This document shows positions 26,312 to 40,120 of a DNA stretch of 64,000 nucleotides, one piece after another. Each line of letters begins with the position of its first letter. Position 1 is the first letter of the stretch. Location: the NCBI GenBank assembly GCA_034509425.1, contig JAVTVJ010000220.1, positions 1,612,001 through 1,676,000 of the forward strand, written 5' to 3'. Source of the stretch: Eopsaltria australis (Eukaryota; Chordata; Aves; Passeriformes; Petroicidae). Below the pieces are notes generated by a model. That model did no database searches and was not told the DNA's origin. It saw only the letters and a list, made by a program, of their open reading frames with translations. A program made the position numbers and the translations under genes.

Positions 26312-27767
26312 CATTGAAACCAGGAGAATGTTATCCACTAGGCAAAAAGCACACAACACTTCAGACCTGACAGCCTGAGTCACTGCTCATTTTTATATTC
26401 ACTGGTCATATTTATATTCGCTGGTCATGTAAATTGAGATGCTGTGGAACCAAAACCAGCTCCATTTCAAATACATTTACAGGAAATAAAAACCTCAGAT
26501 GCCTCTAGGCCTTTTCTCTGTTTAGATCATGTAGGATTTTTATGGTCACACACAGAAAAAGCTACAACATGTGAAACTGGGACAGTTTAAATGGCAATAA
26601 GAAGTTATGCAAGGAACAGCAAATGACACCAGTGGCCGCCAGGCTGCAAACGGCATCTTTGTGGGGCGACAACAGTCCTGGCAATCAAGAGGATGCTGCA
26701 AAGCCAGTTTTACTGAAAAACCTTCTCAACAAGTGAAAGGCAGCCTATTAAAGAGTGATACTCAAGGACTAACACACAGTTCACTGAAATTAGAAAGTAA
26801 AATTCAAAGGCAGAGGAACCTCCAAAGGTAAAAATTCTGCATTTATGGCATTGCCAATTATCACAGCCAGGACCATGGGCTGTAACAGAGATGATCTGTG
26901 TGTGCATAGGGAGGGGTTTCCATTCATCCCAAAGCAGGCAGGACAGCACAGCTCTGTAGGTAACTCTGTAGGCTTGAAGGAGTCAATAATTGTCTAACAC
27001 AGGTCTGTTCTTGGAGCTGCTGCATAACAAAGGTTCCTGTGAGCTCCCTCACAGGCAGCATTGCAAACTCGGCTACTTCACTTTTCACATGGGTTAGATG
27101 CCCTTTTCTTGACTATAAAAGATGAAGGATTAACCTAGAGAAAACATGTAAATATTTACAGCTTTGACTGAACAAGACACAGGAAGCTCAAAAACCAGGT
27201 AAGATAAAAGCAAATGTAAAGTTCCAGGGAAAGCCTTTGGAGCAAAGAGCTCATCTACTGCAGCCTGAGATGGGCACAAACTCGGAAACTGGAGTGTAAG
27301 GCTGGGAGAAAGAAACTTCCTTCACTTCTATTACTTGATGAGAAGCCACACTGAGTTCAGCTGTGCTGTTAGACATAACACTGAGCATGAGGGCGAAACA
27401 ACTTATAAAATTATTATACTGGAAGAAACACGTTCACACATCAATGGGCTCACAGAGAGCCAGCGCCAAGTCAAAGCATTTGTGCACTAATCAGTCAATA
27501 ATAAACACCCCTGCATTCCATCCTCCTGTTTTGCCATGGGCTGGTTACCCTTAATAATAAACAGCTATTTTGCTGTGAAAAAAGCATTTAAAGGAGCAGT
27601 GGAAATCACACATTCCTAGTGCAGCATACTGGGTTTATACATAGGGAGGGCATAGGAAATTACAGTGAGCATGGCCCTGTTCAAAGCCAGGCATTTCATT
27701 CATATCCATAATTCATTCAATTTTCTGAAATGGATACAAAGAAACCTGAACTTCTGTAAAGCTGTCA
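26312..27767. other. SDK1 intron immediately upstream of the exon
   Basis: It holds the 19-bp tandem duplication; otherwise it is unique. No alternative exon with an Ig-type motif was found on the minus strand. Confidence 0.5.
26392..26429. repeat. Tandem duplication of a 19-bp unit close to the SDK1 exon
   Basis: Unit one is TTTATATTCACTGGTCATA and unit two is TTTATATTCGCTGGTCATG: two head-to-tail copies differing at two positions. They lie about 100 bases upstream (in SDK1 sense) of the splice acceptor. Confidence 0.9.
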
Positions 27768-28102
27768 TGGAATCAGAGAGCCACTTAGGCTGGAAAAGAT
27801 GTTTCAGATTATGGAGCCCAGCCCTGTCAATGCCACCACTGACCCATGTCCCCAAGTGCCACATCCTCATGGCTTTTAAATCCCTCCTGGGATGGGGATT
27901 CCAGCACTGCCCTGGGCAGCTGTGCCAGTGCTTGAAAACTCTTTTGGTGAAGAAATTTTCCCTAATTTCCAACCTAAATCTTCCCTAGTGCAACTTTGGG
28001 CCCTTTCTTCTTGTCCTTTCAGGGAGCTGCAGAGCAGGAAGGTCCTGAGCCTCCTTTTCTCCACGCTGAGCCCCCCCAGGCTTCCTCAGCTGCTCCTCAG
28101 AC
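27768..28102 (-). repeat. CR1 LINE 3' end, minus orientation
   Basis: Read on the minus strand this is a long, clear CR1 3' region. It starts with CTGGAGCAGAAGTCTGAGGA, continues through GGCTCAGCGTGGAGAAAAGG, AGGACCTTCCTGCTCTGCAG, TTCTTCACCAAAAGAGTTTT, CACAGCTGCCCAGGGCAGTG and GATTTAAAAGCCATGAGGAT, and ends with CTCTGATTCCATGAC. It lies in the same orientation as SDK1, about 1.5 kb upstream of the exon. Open frames on both strands here belong to the element. Confidence 0.92.
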
Positions 28103-29939
28103 TTCTGCTCCAGGCAATAATAAAAAAGAACTGCTGAAAAATGAAGCTAAATCTTCAGCTCTGAAATAAGTCATCAAACATCACCTAAAGAGCCTGTTTA
28201 CATAATCTTCCCAGACCTAGGTTTTTATTTTATAAACTACTAAAAAAAAAAAAGGATCACAGTATCTTCTTTTGTTTTATTCAATGAGACTGTACTAGTT
28301 TAATTGATTTAGAAAATTAATCAAAGAAACTGTGATAGATTTACAGAGCCAGGATATAAAATACAATTAATAAGACATTTGATAGAGCAAATAAAGATAA
28401 AATTCCAGTGCAGTGCTAGTAATTGAATATTACAAGACAATTACAGTCACACTCATTTCTATTTTAATTCTAAAGAAAGCAGCATTAGAAAGATTCTTTG
28501 AAAATACTGAAAACTATTTCAGGCTGCTTTGATTCCAGATACAACTGCACCCAAAATTTTAAAGGTGATCCTTGAATACTGCTGAGATAGACACTGTTAC
28601 TATCTGCATTAAATTGGCTGAAAATTTTGACAATTAAACCATTAAGCTCATTATATAATATTCAAGATCAAAGGAAATGAAAATGTATTTATGAAGGAAA
28701 TTGTTGAAAATGAAGTGGGGCTTTTTCATTTTGAGATACAAATTTTTACTGGAGTGTGAGCAAAATGTAACATTTGTGAGTGAAAGGTAAGTAAATTTTA
28801 GAAATTAATCTACATAGGCATAAAAGTTTGATATTAATTTGTATAGAAAAAAAAAAGAGTTAGAAGATAATGCAATCCTGAAGGCAACTCTTAGGGGTCA
28901 TCAATTACATGGTCAAAGTTAAATTAAAACTCCCCAAATGAGTTATTGATATCTTAATAGTTGTGTGAAAAATGAAACGTCCTGAGTTCATTAAGGGAAG
29001 GCAGGTACAGAACCAGCCAGGAGCCTCCCAGAATGCAGAGTTTTATTTAGATCATGCACGAGCCTCATGCATCAGGAAAATCAATTAGTCACATTTTAAG
29101 GACTCATTAATTCCAACGTTTCTGAACCATCTGAAGCTCCAGGCCCCAGCTCTTCCCAGGGCTGCAGCCACTTTCTGCACAACAGCTGCGCAGAGCGCCC
29201 AAAAATTGGCTTAATGTGTTTTCCTGGGCTTATTGTTTGTTTTCATTGTCTGATATGACTTTTAAATTCTGACAGCACCACTCTGATGTTCCAAGGAAAA
29301 TCTGATTCCTGGGTGCTCAGTTTAGCAGCACAGTTGATGAAGATGACTGCAGCAGATGGAGTGGACCTGTCAGTAATTCATACCCAGCACAGAATTCATG
29401 AAAAATATAAATATTGCTTTTTTAAAGAGGTATCGAACTTAATCTCACGTTTTCGAGACAGGAGCAACCAGCAAGCAAGCTAAGCAGACTGATCCTCTGG
29501 GATTTCTTAAGCGTAGCAAAGGAGCATTTTAAAGCACAGGTTTTAATAGAAGAATTTTTAGGATTTCTCTGGAGCCCAGCAGAAGCCTGGAGGGAACAGC
29601 AGCAGGCAGGGCTGGCAGTGGGAGGTGGTTGTGACAGTGGATCCAAGATTATGATGTCCAAAAACATCCCAGTGGCACCTTCACCACAAAAGGAGCTGCA
29701 GGCTGAACCAGACTGGTCTCAAAGCAAAGGCAAGGTTGGTCTTTGAGACCACAAATGTGTTCAGGGGATGCTGTTTAACCAAAGGTTGTGAGCTGAGGGG
29801 ATGGGAAAAGGCAGCAGTGATGGACACAAATCATTAACACAGCCCATTATTCTGAACATCAGAACATGGATCAGCACCTTCTGGGGTTTCCTCACTTCCA
29901 CTTCCTGCATCCAGAACTGAGCACTTGGATACCTGGTCT
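28103..29939. other. SDK1 intron, very AT-rich and possibly conserved
   Basis: From about 28200 to 28960 the sequence is strikingly AT-rich with few open frames and many AATTAAT/TTAATTG words. At 29040-29120 it contains ATCATGCACGAGCCTCATGC and CAATTAGTCACATTTTAAGG. No repeat family is recognised, which is compatible with conserved non-coding DNA. Confidence 0.45.
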
Positions 29940-30022
29940 GAAGTAAAGCATCCCTGCCCATGGCACAGGAAATGGATCATCTTTATGGCCCCTTCCACCC
30001 CAAACCATTCTGTGACTCTGTG
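29940..30022 (+). repeat. CR1 LINE 3' tail fragment
   Basis: The diagnostic tail is present: CATCCCTGCCCATGGCACAG, GATCATCTTTATGGCCCCTT, CCACCCCAAACCATTCTGTG, ACTCTGTG. The part of CR1 further 5' is not recognisable, so this is either a very short insertion or has an eroded 5' portion. Confidence 0.85.
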
Positions 30023-33000
30023 CACTCTGGAATTTTTAATTGCACCTTCTCAAGTTGTCCAAATACTATAAAATCTGCTGCAAATAATCTCTAAGCTTGA
30101 TCTAAAGCTTATGGGAATTATTTTGTTAAAATCAATGGAACATGAATCAGACTTCTACTTGTAAAGGTATTTTTCCAAGGGGGTGCCATTCTTATGGCCT
30201 CTAAGAGGAAGGTTTTGGACTTAATGCTGTGAACGAACCCTCCAGTATCTCAAATAGATGGATTTAGATTAATAATGTTTTAATGTGAAAATACCAAAAT
30301 CTACTCTACAAGTGGATAATTCCCCAAAGTTAGATATTTGTTAGGTTATTAGTCTACCAGATTACACAAAAAGTAGATAATACTGGGTTATAAAAACATA
30401 AAATGAAAATCAGAGTAACCTGATTAGGTTCTCTCTCAGAAGGCACCATCTGCTCCTGAGCCAGCATGCAATATTTTAGTACAAAGGCCTTCATAAAGCC
30501 TCTTTTCCAATATTACCTCCAGCTAATACGATTATCAATCCCTCTATACCAGATATTTTTTAAACAGAGAGCCTCTGCTCCCCTTTCAGAAACTTTTGTC
30601 CACACCACACAGCAAGGCCTGATGTCCCCATGTCCCAGACACCACGGAGTAACAGTGATGACAGAGAAGGGAGAGATTATGGAGTAGAAACAAAATAATT
30701 ACTGCAAGGCTTCCCCCATGGGTTTCCCCTCTTGGAAAAGCAGGGATCTGCTGCAGTTGCACTCACAGCTGTTCCAGGGGATCCCCGGGCATGCACGGCT
30801 TAACCCAGCCAGCACTGCACCAGCCTCGTGGCTCCCAGTGCTGAGGGGGAATTATTAATCAAAATTATTTAATACATGTCTCTCACAAACAGCCTGTGTT
30901 TCTCAGGACTCAATCACAGGGAAGAATATTTGTGTTTGTGCTATAGAACAGCATCTCCACAGGGACAGAGCACCAGGAGCTGTGGCTGGATGGCAGTTTC
31001 ATGGGGTATTATTCAGGTTCCAGGTACATTGTTACCGCAAATAAACCATCTATTAATAAAAATTTTATACTTACACAGGCACGGAATATTAAGTACAACT
31101 ACACTGAGTTTACAGTCAGGGCAGTTCATATATTGCTTCTCTAGCTATGTCAGGGCACAACACGTGCTTCTGGGAAGTGACTGGGATTTCTAGCCACGGA
31201 AACATCCCAAGGTTACACAAGAATAACCAGGACAATCCTAACGGCCAGGCAGAGGACAAACACTATCAGAAAATAAAGGACAACCAGCTATTGATGGGTT
31301 TAGCAATTGTATTTCCAGGAGGAATCGAGAGGAACAGCAGAACTTCCACGTTTTATAATTGGCTTCCCTATTCTCTGGTTCCGGGGCTTGCAAGGTCTGG
31401 GTTTAACAAGGCTGCAGACACCACTCCCTGAGCTTCATCGTGAACACATCGCACTAAATCTGTTCTGTGTAAAGCAAGCGTAAGGCTGCAAAGGAAGTGG
31501 ACGGAAAACTGCACTTGACAAATCATCAGTGATCCTCTACCTGACTGGAAAGTGAGAGCAGGCACAAACCCACAGGGTCTGTCTTTGGCCTGGCTTAATA
31601 TTTTCATTGGTGTTTGTTGACTGAATATAGATTTCACTTACAAAATCCGCTGATAAAGTCCCAAAGACTCTGAAAGACTGAATCAGAATTACAAATGCAG
31701 GAGACCTCCTCAAGCCTCTCCACAAGACTGAGGTTTGCAGTTCAGTGAACAAGCTCAAAACATTGTATTTGAGAAAGAGTAAGTGACTGAGCAACAAGCA
31801 AACCTCACAAGGGGTGTGCAAACAGCAGTGTCACTGGGAAATCTAAGAAATAACCCTGTTTCTCACCCAGCACAACCTCCACTCAGTCCTGACTATGAGA
31901 TTTAAATGTATGGGTACGTAAAAAAGAATCCAAACAGCACCAAAACAGCGTCACAACCATGCACTCCCCTCCTCTGCCACCTATCTGATCCAAAGAATCA
32001 TCCAGAGAATGTGATGTTCAGGAGAACACTCAAAAAATCCAACTCATCACAAGCATCTTCATATATGTACAGGTCTGTCACAAAAAAGTACCTCAGATTT
32101 AAACAGAATTACCAAATACTGAGTCTTGTTATAAAAATCTTAGCAGCTCACCCTCAGAAAGCTTATTTTTGGTCTTTGGAGATAGTAGCTCCCAGAAATG
32201 ATGCTCAGATGCATTATCCCAAATGTATATTTTTAAATCATGTCCATATCCAGCAATTACTTGTCTAGAGAGTAAAAACCCCACAAAACAAAACCCAAGA
32301 TAATCACTATATAATTGATCACAAGAGAGATGTTTACAGGGAGAGACAATGCTGCCAATCCAGAGGCAAGGAATTACCAACTAAGGAATAATATTTCTAA
32401 GTGCACTATTTATGTTAAAAGAGGTTTTTCTTCCTCTCCAGGTTTTCAGCAGCTTTAGTCCTTACTTAATGCAACTTCATAATTATCACACAACTTTGCT
32501 CCTTTGGTTTTGTTTAGTTTTTTAAAATCATCATTACATTTTTAGCAGCAAGAGTTAGTGCAGCTGATATAAGAACTTGAATCTGCTTAAATCCCAGCTC
32601 CTGGGTGTTATCTTGCTGAACCACACCAAGGTGTGGCTGGATTGCTGCACCAGCAGCAACACTTCTCAAACTAATAGAAAAAACCAGACTTTCAAGACAA
32701 AAATACACATCTCAGTCAATAACAGAAAGCAAAGGCTCAGAATAAAATAAGTCAATTTTCTCCAGCCTCCTCTTCTTATAAAACTCTTACAGCATTCAAG
32801 ATATTTGTAAGCAGGGTGTCTATTTTTCTTCCCTCTCCAGTTTATGGTATAATCAACACTCTGAACTCCACTTGTGCCGTCACCAGCTGTTGCCATGGAC
32901 ATTGCTGGCAACCACGGGCAGGAAGAATAGTGGAATTTTTTTTTTTTTTTTTTAATACAAATGGGTTATTTAAACAAAACATTGCAGTTAAAAAGTACCA

Positions 33001-34616
33001 TAGGTTGTTGATCTACACAGCTGGCTGACTTCACTGACAGCAAGCACAAAGACTATTTGTAATCATTTGGGATTTTATAGTTCAATTTTCAGAGACAGAC
33101 ATGAATATTGCTTCACTTTATGATAGTTCTCCTGAATTGATTATTCAAGGTGCTGTGGATTTTTTTTAAACACTGATTTGTTCCCCTTTCCTTCACTGTG
33201 GAAGGAAAACTTGTGTTATTAAATTATATCTTCATTTCTGATAAAACATGTCAGCATAATGGTGTGTGCTTTGTGGTGAAGAGTGGAAGGGTTTCCTGTT
33301 GAATATTGTATATTCCTACCATTACTTCACCGAGACACATTTGTTTTTATTCTGAGTACATAAGCCATGGCTGTGAACTGCACTAACTATAAAACAAATT
33401 AGCAGCAGCTCGGCCCTGTCACAGGGCAATGCCCTGAAGGGATAATTGATCATGCAGCAATGACAAAGGAAACTTCAACCTCTTAACAGCATATTTAACA
33501 CATATATTTAGACATGCCACAACTGTGCCTACTTAAATGCTCTCAACTTTCTTTCATTAATGCTCCTGGATCTGCCCCAGCACCATCCCTGCCTTTTTAA
33601 TTCCTGATTTCACACATATCTCATTCAGAACCATCTCCATTCTCACATAGGTGTAGCTGAGAATAAGATTTGGCACAGCTAGGTATGAGAATACCTAGTC
33701 TTGGGGATTCAGAAATCTGTATCACAGCCTCTGAAACAGCCACACCATTTGGAAATAAAATACCAAATCTTGGGCTGGTCAATGTATTTGCTCAGTTTTC
33801 TCAGAAAGAGTCCTTCAGCAGCAAAATAGATGCACATGGGTATATTTAAAACTGACATCCAGAGTACACAGAGCAGGGACAGCAATCCTCTCTCTGTCAC
33901 CAGCAAACATCATAGCAGCTGATTTTCATCACTGAAGATGAAACCCACAGGTAGGAGGCCTGAAGAGGCCAGTACCTGCAGTAGCTGCTTCTTACTCCAT
34001 GAACCAGAGGCTTTGGTTTCCTTCTAGGGCCAGAAAAATACATCTCCAGCTTAAAAGCAGCAAAATAAATATTCAGGTGTACCACACTTGCTCTACAAGC
34101 AAGAGGAACAGCACCAACCTGGCCACTCAGCTCCTTCAGGTGATAACAAACACTCCAAGGGATAGGAAAACCTGTACAAAACATAACTTGTAGTAGGGAA
34201 TCTTGTACCTCAGGGCTCACAGTCTGGTAGCCCATTAGTTTTTAGATCTATTACTCTTCCTTTTAATGGCACCAAATCTTTAAACAAAGAGAAAGGATGT
34301 GGTAAAAAGTGGCCACTGACCCCAGCATCAACCTCTGCTGCTGCCAAAGAGCAGCAGCTCTACAGCAATTTATTTAGACAAGTTTTACTATGAAAGATAA
34401 TTAAAGATTTAGAGGCACGGATCGATACAACAGCAAACACTATCTATGTACAGCACTGCAGTTTGCCAAGACCAGCATTTGTGTTACTGCTGCAGATCCA
34501 TCATACAGGGCTATTACAGTGTCTCAGGTTTGCTGTCTACATCAAAATAAGGATTTTGTGGGGTCATTTCTACTCACACACCATTAGGACACACACTACT
34601 GCTGCGCAGCAGAAAT
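30023..34616. other. SDK1 intron, unique DNA
   Basis: Only the poly-T is notable as a repeat. Around 30780-30860 a GC-richer patch (GATCCCCGGGCATGCACGG) passes into AATTATTAATCAAAATTATT. No exon was found. Confidence 0.5.
32936..32953. repeat. Poly-T tract
   Basis: About 18 consecutive T. No element with a poly-A tail is recognisable beside it on either strand. Confidence 0.9.
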
Positions 34617-34831
34617 TGAGCACAGGCCCTGGAGCCAGGTAAATCTAGGTTGGGTTATGAAGCCTTGGGTGAGTTATTCAGCCTTTTCACTCTCTATGTT
34701 TAGCCAAGAGAGAAAAAGGATAGCACATGTATATGTTCCTTTTTAGGTAGAAAAAATTTAGCTGGAGGCTTAAGTAGTTAATACCTGTGGCACTCAAAAG
34801 ATGTAGGAGATTATGTAAGTGCTAAATCTTA
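34617..34831 (+). repeat. Old MIR/CORE-SINE-like element
   Basis: It begins GAGCACAGGCCCTGGAGCCA, close to the MIR start. CCTTGGGTGAGTTATTCAGC then corresponds to the MIR segment CCTTGGGCAAGTTACTTAAC, followed by CTCTCTATGTTT. AGTAGTTAATACCTGTGGCA and GTAAGTGCTAAAT lie where the 3' part should be. The middle is poorly conserved, so the 3' half is less certain than the 5' half. Confidence 0.6.
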
Positions 34832-36897
34832 ACACTCTTTACTTCCCCTTGCATTGGGTTACAACTTCAGGCAAAGCACTGATGTTCAACTGCTTTAACA
34901 TCTCCTGAGCTCAACACACCAGGCAGGTGAGCATTGCTTTCCAAACACCAGAATTCCAGTAACTCATGGAATTGCACAACTTCCTTCAGCAGAACCCCCT
35001 CACACTGGGTACGGATGCACTCAGTAACAAACACAGACTCCACAAAATCCTGGTTATTGCTCTCAGTGATTCAGCAGTAGAAACTTCAAGCCAGTCAATC
35101 ACAGATTTACTTTTGTTAATGTCCATTTAATGCCCACATTGCAAACATTTCCAAGCCCTTCAATTTAGCGACAATAAAACATAAAAACCACTGGTTAAAG
35201 AGAAAAATAAGCAGAAATTTAAAAGGAAGCAGCAACCTCCTATTTCTATCACAAATATGCCATGCAGTGACACAAAGTCAAAGCCAGGTTGGATTAATTC
35301 AACCAAACATTGAACAAACATATGAAGCCAAACACTGGAAACTATGGAATGAAAACTGTGTAACAGCAGAGCAGCATTTTCTGTTGTGGTTTCTGCCCAA
35401 ACATGATTTCCTGTCAATAGCGTGTGAAACAGCAGAGTAAACTACTGGAAAATATTGTTCTATCAATAACACTTTATCTTTTAAGTTAGGGGTACATTAC
35501 TAGTCAGAAAGGATGCAAGTGGATAATTTTTCAGAAATAAAAGGAGGAATGCTTCTTTCCAGTTAATGAGTCAAGCGTACACAAAGCTGCTGTGTAGCAA
35601 AGCTACAGATTTCTAAAAGGTGGAAAGCAAAGTTGTGAGAAGGTTTATGTACAAAACTGAGAAGATAAAAAGAGCTATTCCTGTACCTAAGCCTTTGATG
35701 ATCCCAATCCCAGGCAAAGTAGCACTACCTACAGTAAGATCTGTGAAACTTCAGTATGAACATTAGAATCTTTTAAAATAAAGCATCCCTGAACAGAAAC
35801 TATAGGCATCCCAAAGTAAAGCTTCCTTTTGGGATCCATTTATATATCCTGCTTGAAACCCTGCTGCAGCTCTTGTCCCCAGCTCATCAAGAACACTTCA
35901 GTGGCCAACTCAAGTGTAAATGACACACGATTAAAGGACCATACAGATTTTTATGCTTTCAGTGTGGGTGGTGTTCCTAAATCTGGGCACACAGGCATCT
36001 CTTGACTCCACTGGTTTTTAAACTACTGGAAATCAAGACACAGGTGTTTTTGTATGACTTACTGCATATTTGACTTCTGAATCTAATGACACAAATTTCC
36101 TTGCCCTAGAGCAGTGAAATATATTCAGGACTTCTGGCTGTAAAGCTTAAAAAAGTCAGAAGGCCAAAGCTCCTGCAGTAAATCTGGCCAGTCCTCCAGT
36201 GGAATGACAGCAACTTCTACTTTAGAAATAGTCCCAGAGGTAAAATAAAAAGTGAAGAACTTCAACTCCCTCCCAATGCTGAAGCTTTAAGCACCACACG
36301 ATCCTTCTAACGAAGGGCAGGAGAGTGGCAGCATCCCCAACCCTGCCTTGTTTGCATGATCCATAAACACCGTGCCCATCGAGCAGGCCAAGGAAACCCT
36401 GAAGTGTCAGGAGATGCAGCGTGGTTTCTTTGATTTTATGTGAGGCTTTGCAGAGCATTTTTATTCTCAGTGCTGAAGAAACACCAGGCTGAGTTCTATG
36501 GCAGAACAACTCACAAATCCTGGGGAAGAGGTGTGCGTGATGCCAGCCCAGCTCGTATTCCTGGGCTGGGACCAGCATGCTCCACACCCTGCTGGTGCAA
36601 CTAATTCCACATAAGAGTTGGACCAGAGCAGAAAACCTCCCATGCCCCCAAAGTCTCTGCTGCAATCTGTCTCCACGTATTTATCTCCTTACTTGCAGAC
36701 ATTCCTGCTGCAGAGGTTTTAGGGATTTGCGCCTGCAACGCAGCAAAATGCTGCTCCCTGCGATTCCCCTCGTCTGGAGGAGAGCTTCTATTACCCAGTT
36801 AATGGCCAGTAGACACAACAGTTCCATCACCTTCAGTTACTGACTCTTTTTATCCACTTTGCCCTGTAATGAGGATCTCTGCTTGCTCACATTTACA

Positions 36898-36914
36898 CAG
36901 CAGCAGCAGCAGCA
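36898..36914. repeat. (CAG)n microsatellite
   Basis: Five to six CAG units, followed by an interrupted CATCAGC. The run is short and lies in no exon that I can support. Confidence 0.9.
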
Positions 36915-39900
36915 TCAGCTCTCCCCTAATCCTGCCACACATAAAAATGGGAAGATAGATGCAGGAAAACATTAAAATGCCCTTATCACTTGGCTGCAGG
37001 GGTATAAACTTAAAATAAGAGATTGTTTTTCTGTGGGAAACAAACAAATAAATACATTTACTTAATTTTCTTCTTAAATAATCCTTCTGAGCATTGAAAG
37101 GAGCCTTTGATTATTACTGTAAAGATAAACACTGGAACATTCCATTCTATCTTAGCCAGGTTAGATAGAAACAAATCCAATTCCTTCCTGTACATGTTTT
37201 TCCCAAGTGCATTAACACGCTCTTTACATTCAAGAACCAACTTTTATTACAAGCTGAGTGTGTAGAGAACAGGGAGATAGGGAAAGAAAACAGAATGAAC
37301 AGAATGCTAATGAGAAAGAAAAATACAGCCCCGACAGCCAATTCCTTTAATTAGACAGACGTCTGCGTTTTTAACTTCCAAGTTTTTAATCCCGTTGTTA
37401 CTGAACTTGAAAGATGGAAAATAGAAATAACAGAAACAATACTCAACTAAACCCTGCAGGCTACCTTGCTAAAGGAAATGGGAAAATTAACCTCTTATCT
37501 CCAAAGATGAAAATGTGGTGCAAAAAAAGGAAAAATTAAGTGTTTTGTGAGAGCCAGAGCCATGAGGCCAATAATAACAGTCCACAAACTGCAGAATGAA
37601 GTCTTGAAAGCAGAGGTAACAAACAGGAGGTAAGGAACAAGTCATGAAGGATGGGGAGATAAACGTCCTGTTTTCTCCCATATAGTCTTCTCCTAATAAT
37701 TAAGAGATAAAATATGTATTTGGTTATATTGCAGCCCTGCATAAATCATGCAAAACAAACAGAAAAATGACCATATGCAACAAGTCCTGCTAAATTAATA
37801 ATAATAAAGAAACAGAAAGACAGCCTCTTGCAGGTTTGTAGTACTTAAGTCTCATTTCCTAATAAGGATTTTTACACAACGGGCACAAATAAGTTCAGAG
37901 TTCCCTTGTTTCAAGGCAGTAAAAGCACATTGTTCAAGTGGTTAATATTCAACCCAGAAAAGAAGTCAAACAGGTACCCAGGGATTAAAGCTTAAACTTA
38001 AAACTAAAATTCACAATTACATTCCACAGACATGCAAGCTCACAGTTCCTCAATCCACACAAGCCTACACTTCAGCTCCACACGCTCTGCAAAGTCAGGG
38101 AGACTGCAGGGAAAAAGGAGCCATGGCACGGCTCGTGTCTAATTGAGTGCTTGTGTATGAGAATGAGCAGGAGAGAGGGCACACATCCCACGAAAACACA
38201 CAGACACATCTCGGGAAAGGTGTCAGAGCTGCCTCTTGATTGATCCCTCTGTCAACTCAAGCACTGAAGTTCCTCCTTCAGCTCATTCAGCAGTGCAGGT
38301 TTTTGAAGTAGATACTTTAAATTCTGTTCCCCAGTGCCACAAATGAGCCAGTAGTGCCTGCACGAGGGTAGGGTTTGTTATCATGGCAGAATGGAGCTTT
38401 AAGGCCTCACAATATTGCTCTGCAGCTAATTCCAACCTGCTCAGTTTAGACGACTTCACCCAAAAGGTCACGAATGGAACGTGTTCCTTTTCCTCCTCTT
38501 TCTTTACTCTTCAATGTGGAGTGGCAGCTGAAAAGGAATATCTGAGCAGAGAACAAGAGTCACCTCTCAAGAGCAGAGGCAGCATCAACACCACTGCACT
38601 GTTTTCCCTCCTAAGGCAGCAGAGGGACTGTCTCACTTTAAAGAATCTCCTCACTCCAACAGCACTGGAGACAAAAAGGGGAAAGCTCTTCACCAAAATC
38701 CAGCTCTTTGTAAGGAAATTTTTTTCTTATGTTTCTATTGTCACTCAGAAGCTGCATCTCTGACACCTCAAGGATGTATCAAAATAATATTTGTTGGTAA
38801 TCTCTATAGCAAGAACGACATTGATACAAAGCATTTTCCTGGATAACACAATTCTCCTCTTCCCACGGAAAGCAGCTGGAGGTTTATTAGAATTACTGAG
38901 CCCCCTGAAACCCTGTCCTTCCACCCATCACACCCTTCCATCCTGGGACACAGCAGTGGCTCTGTGCATGCACAGCTCAGGATGTTCCACATCCCAGCCC
39001 TGGGACAATCTGCCAGTGCAGCCACCTCTAGAAGCAGCAGCAAAATGTAAAGAATGATGTTAAGATCCAGTGAAGACAGATGAGGAACCCCCAAAACTCT
39101 GCATTTCTATGCTGCATTGCTTTAAACTGTATTTCACCCACTTAATGTAGATTTTAAAAAGGTCCTTGGGACTTCTTTTAACCAGGAGCTTATTTTTTTA
39201 AAAAGGAAATAATAAAAAAATTTGCTGAAACACAACTGTAATTCCACATTCTCAATAGTTTCTGCAACCATTTAAGTTAGTACCAACAAATAGAAAACTC
39301 TGCTTGTTTCTCATTCAACTGGAATTACCTGACAGAAGAAACTGGTGCAGTTTGAACACCAGCAGCTGCTCCACTGGTCTGGGTTGCAGCCACACAAACC
39401 CAGCCTGCACGGCCAGGCAGCACCTGACCTTCAGGAGACAAACCTTGAGTAGCAGAGTTAATGCCTTTTCTCTCACAAGTTGCATTTTATGCCCTTAAAT
39501 CTTGACACCATCACCAAAATAAAATAAAATCAAGCAGGACCTTTACCATTAACACTGACCTCAAAGCTTCTTTTTGCTCCATTCCTGTCTCCAGCCACAA
39601 AAATATCCTGAAAAACCAGAAACTGCCTTCAATCCTGTCTCCAGCAGCCACCCCAAACTGTTTGAGCTTGGCATTCCTCATCTCCCCTCATTTGGAGACA
39701 GCAGCTGATGGACTCAGCTCAGCTCAGCTGAGCCCCTTCCCCCAGGGAGGGATCTCTGTGGGGCTTCCTCCAACCCAGCATCTGATTCTCATAAAGATTT
39801 TGGGAACTTCTACAGGTGCCCTCTGCTCAGTGGGGTTAATTTTGTCCCACAGATTCCAACGGGTTTTCCAGGAAGAAACCAGAAGCAGATGTGGGCAAAG

Positions 39901-40120
39901 AGAACAATCAATACCACACAAGCTTCAGGTGTTTTCGGAGGAACCTTTGTAGACACCCCAATCATTTCTCCATTTCTGCAATGAGTCTTGTGCATAATTG
40001 CATTTTCATCACAAATTCCAGTGCTTCCAGCACCTCAGAGCAGAAAGATCCAGAATTAAAATCCACCTGTACATGACTTTTTTTCATGCCTGGCTACAGG
40101 CTCAAACTTCTGATTCCAGA

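Noticed and set aside
36222..36665. A 147-codon minus-strand open frame
   Set aside because: No recognisable domain, no splice-like flanks, and ordinary intron composition. Its length is within what chance gives in 64 kb.
36898..36914. CAG run as a coding polyglutamine tract
   Set aside because: It is only five to six units long and sits in no supported exon.
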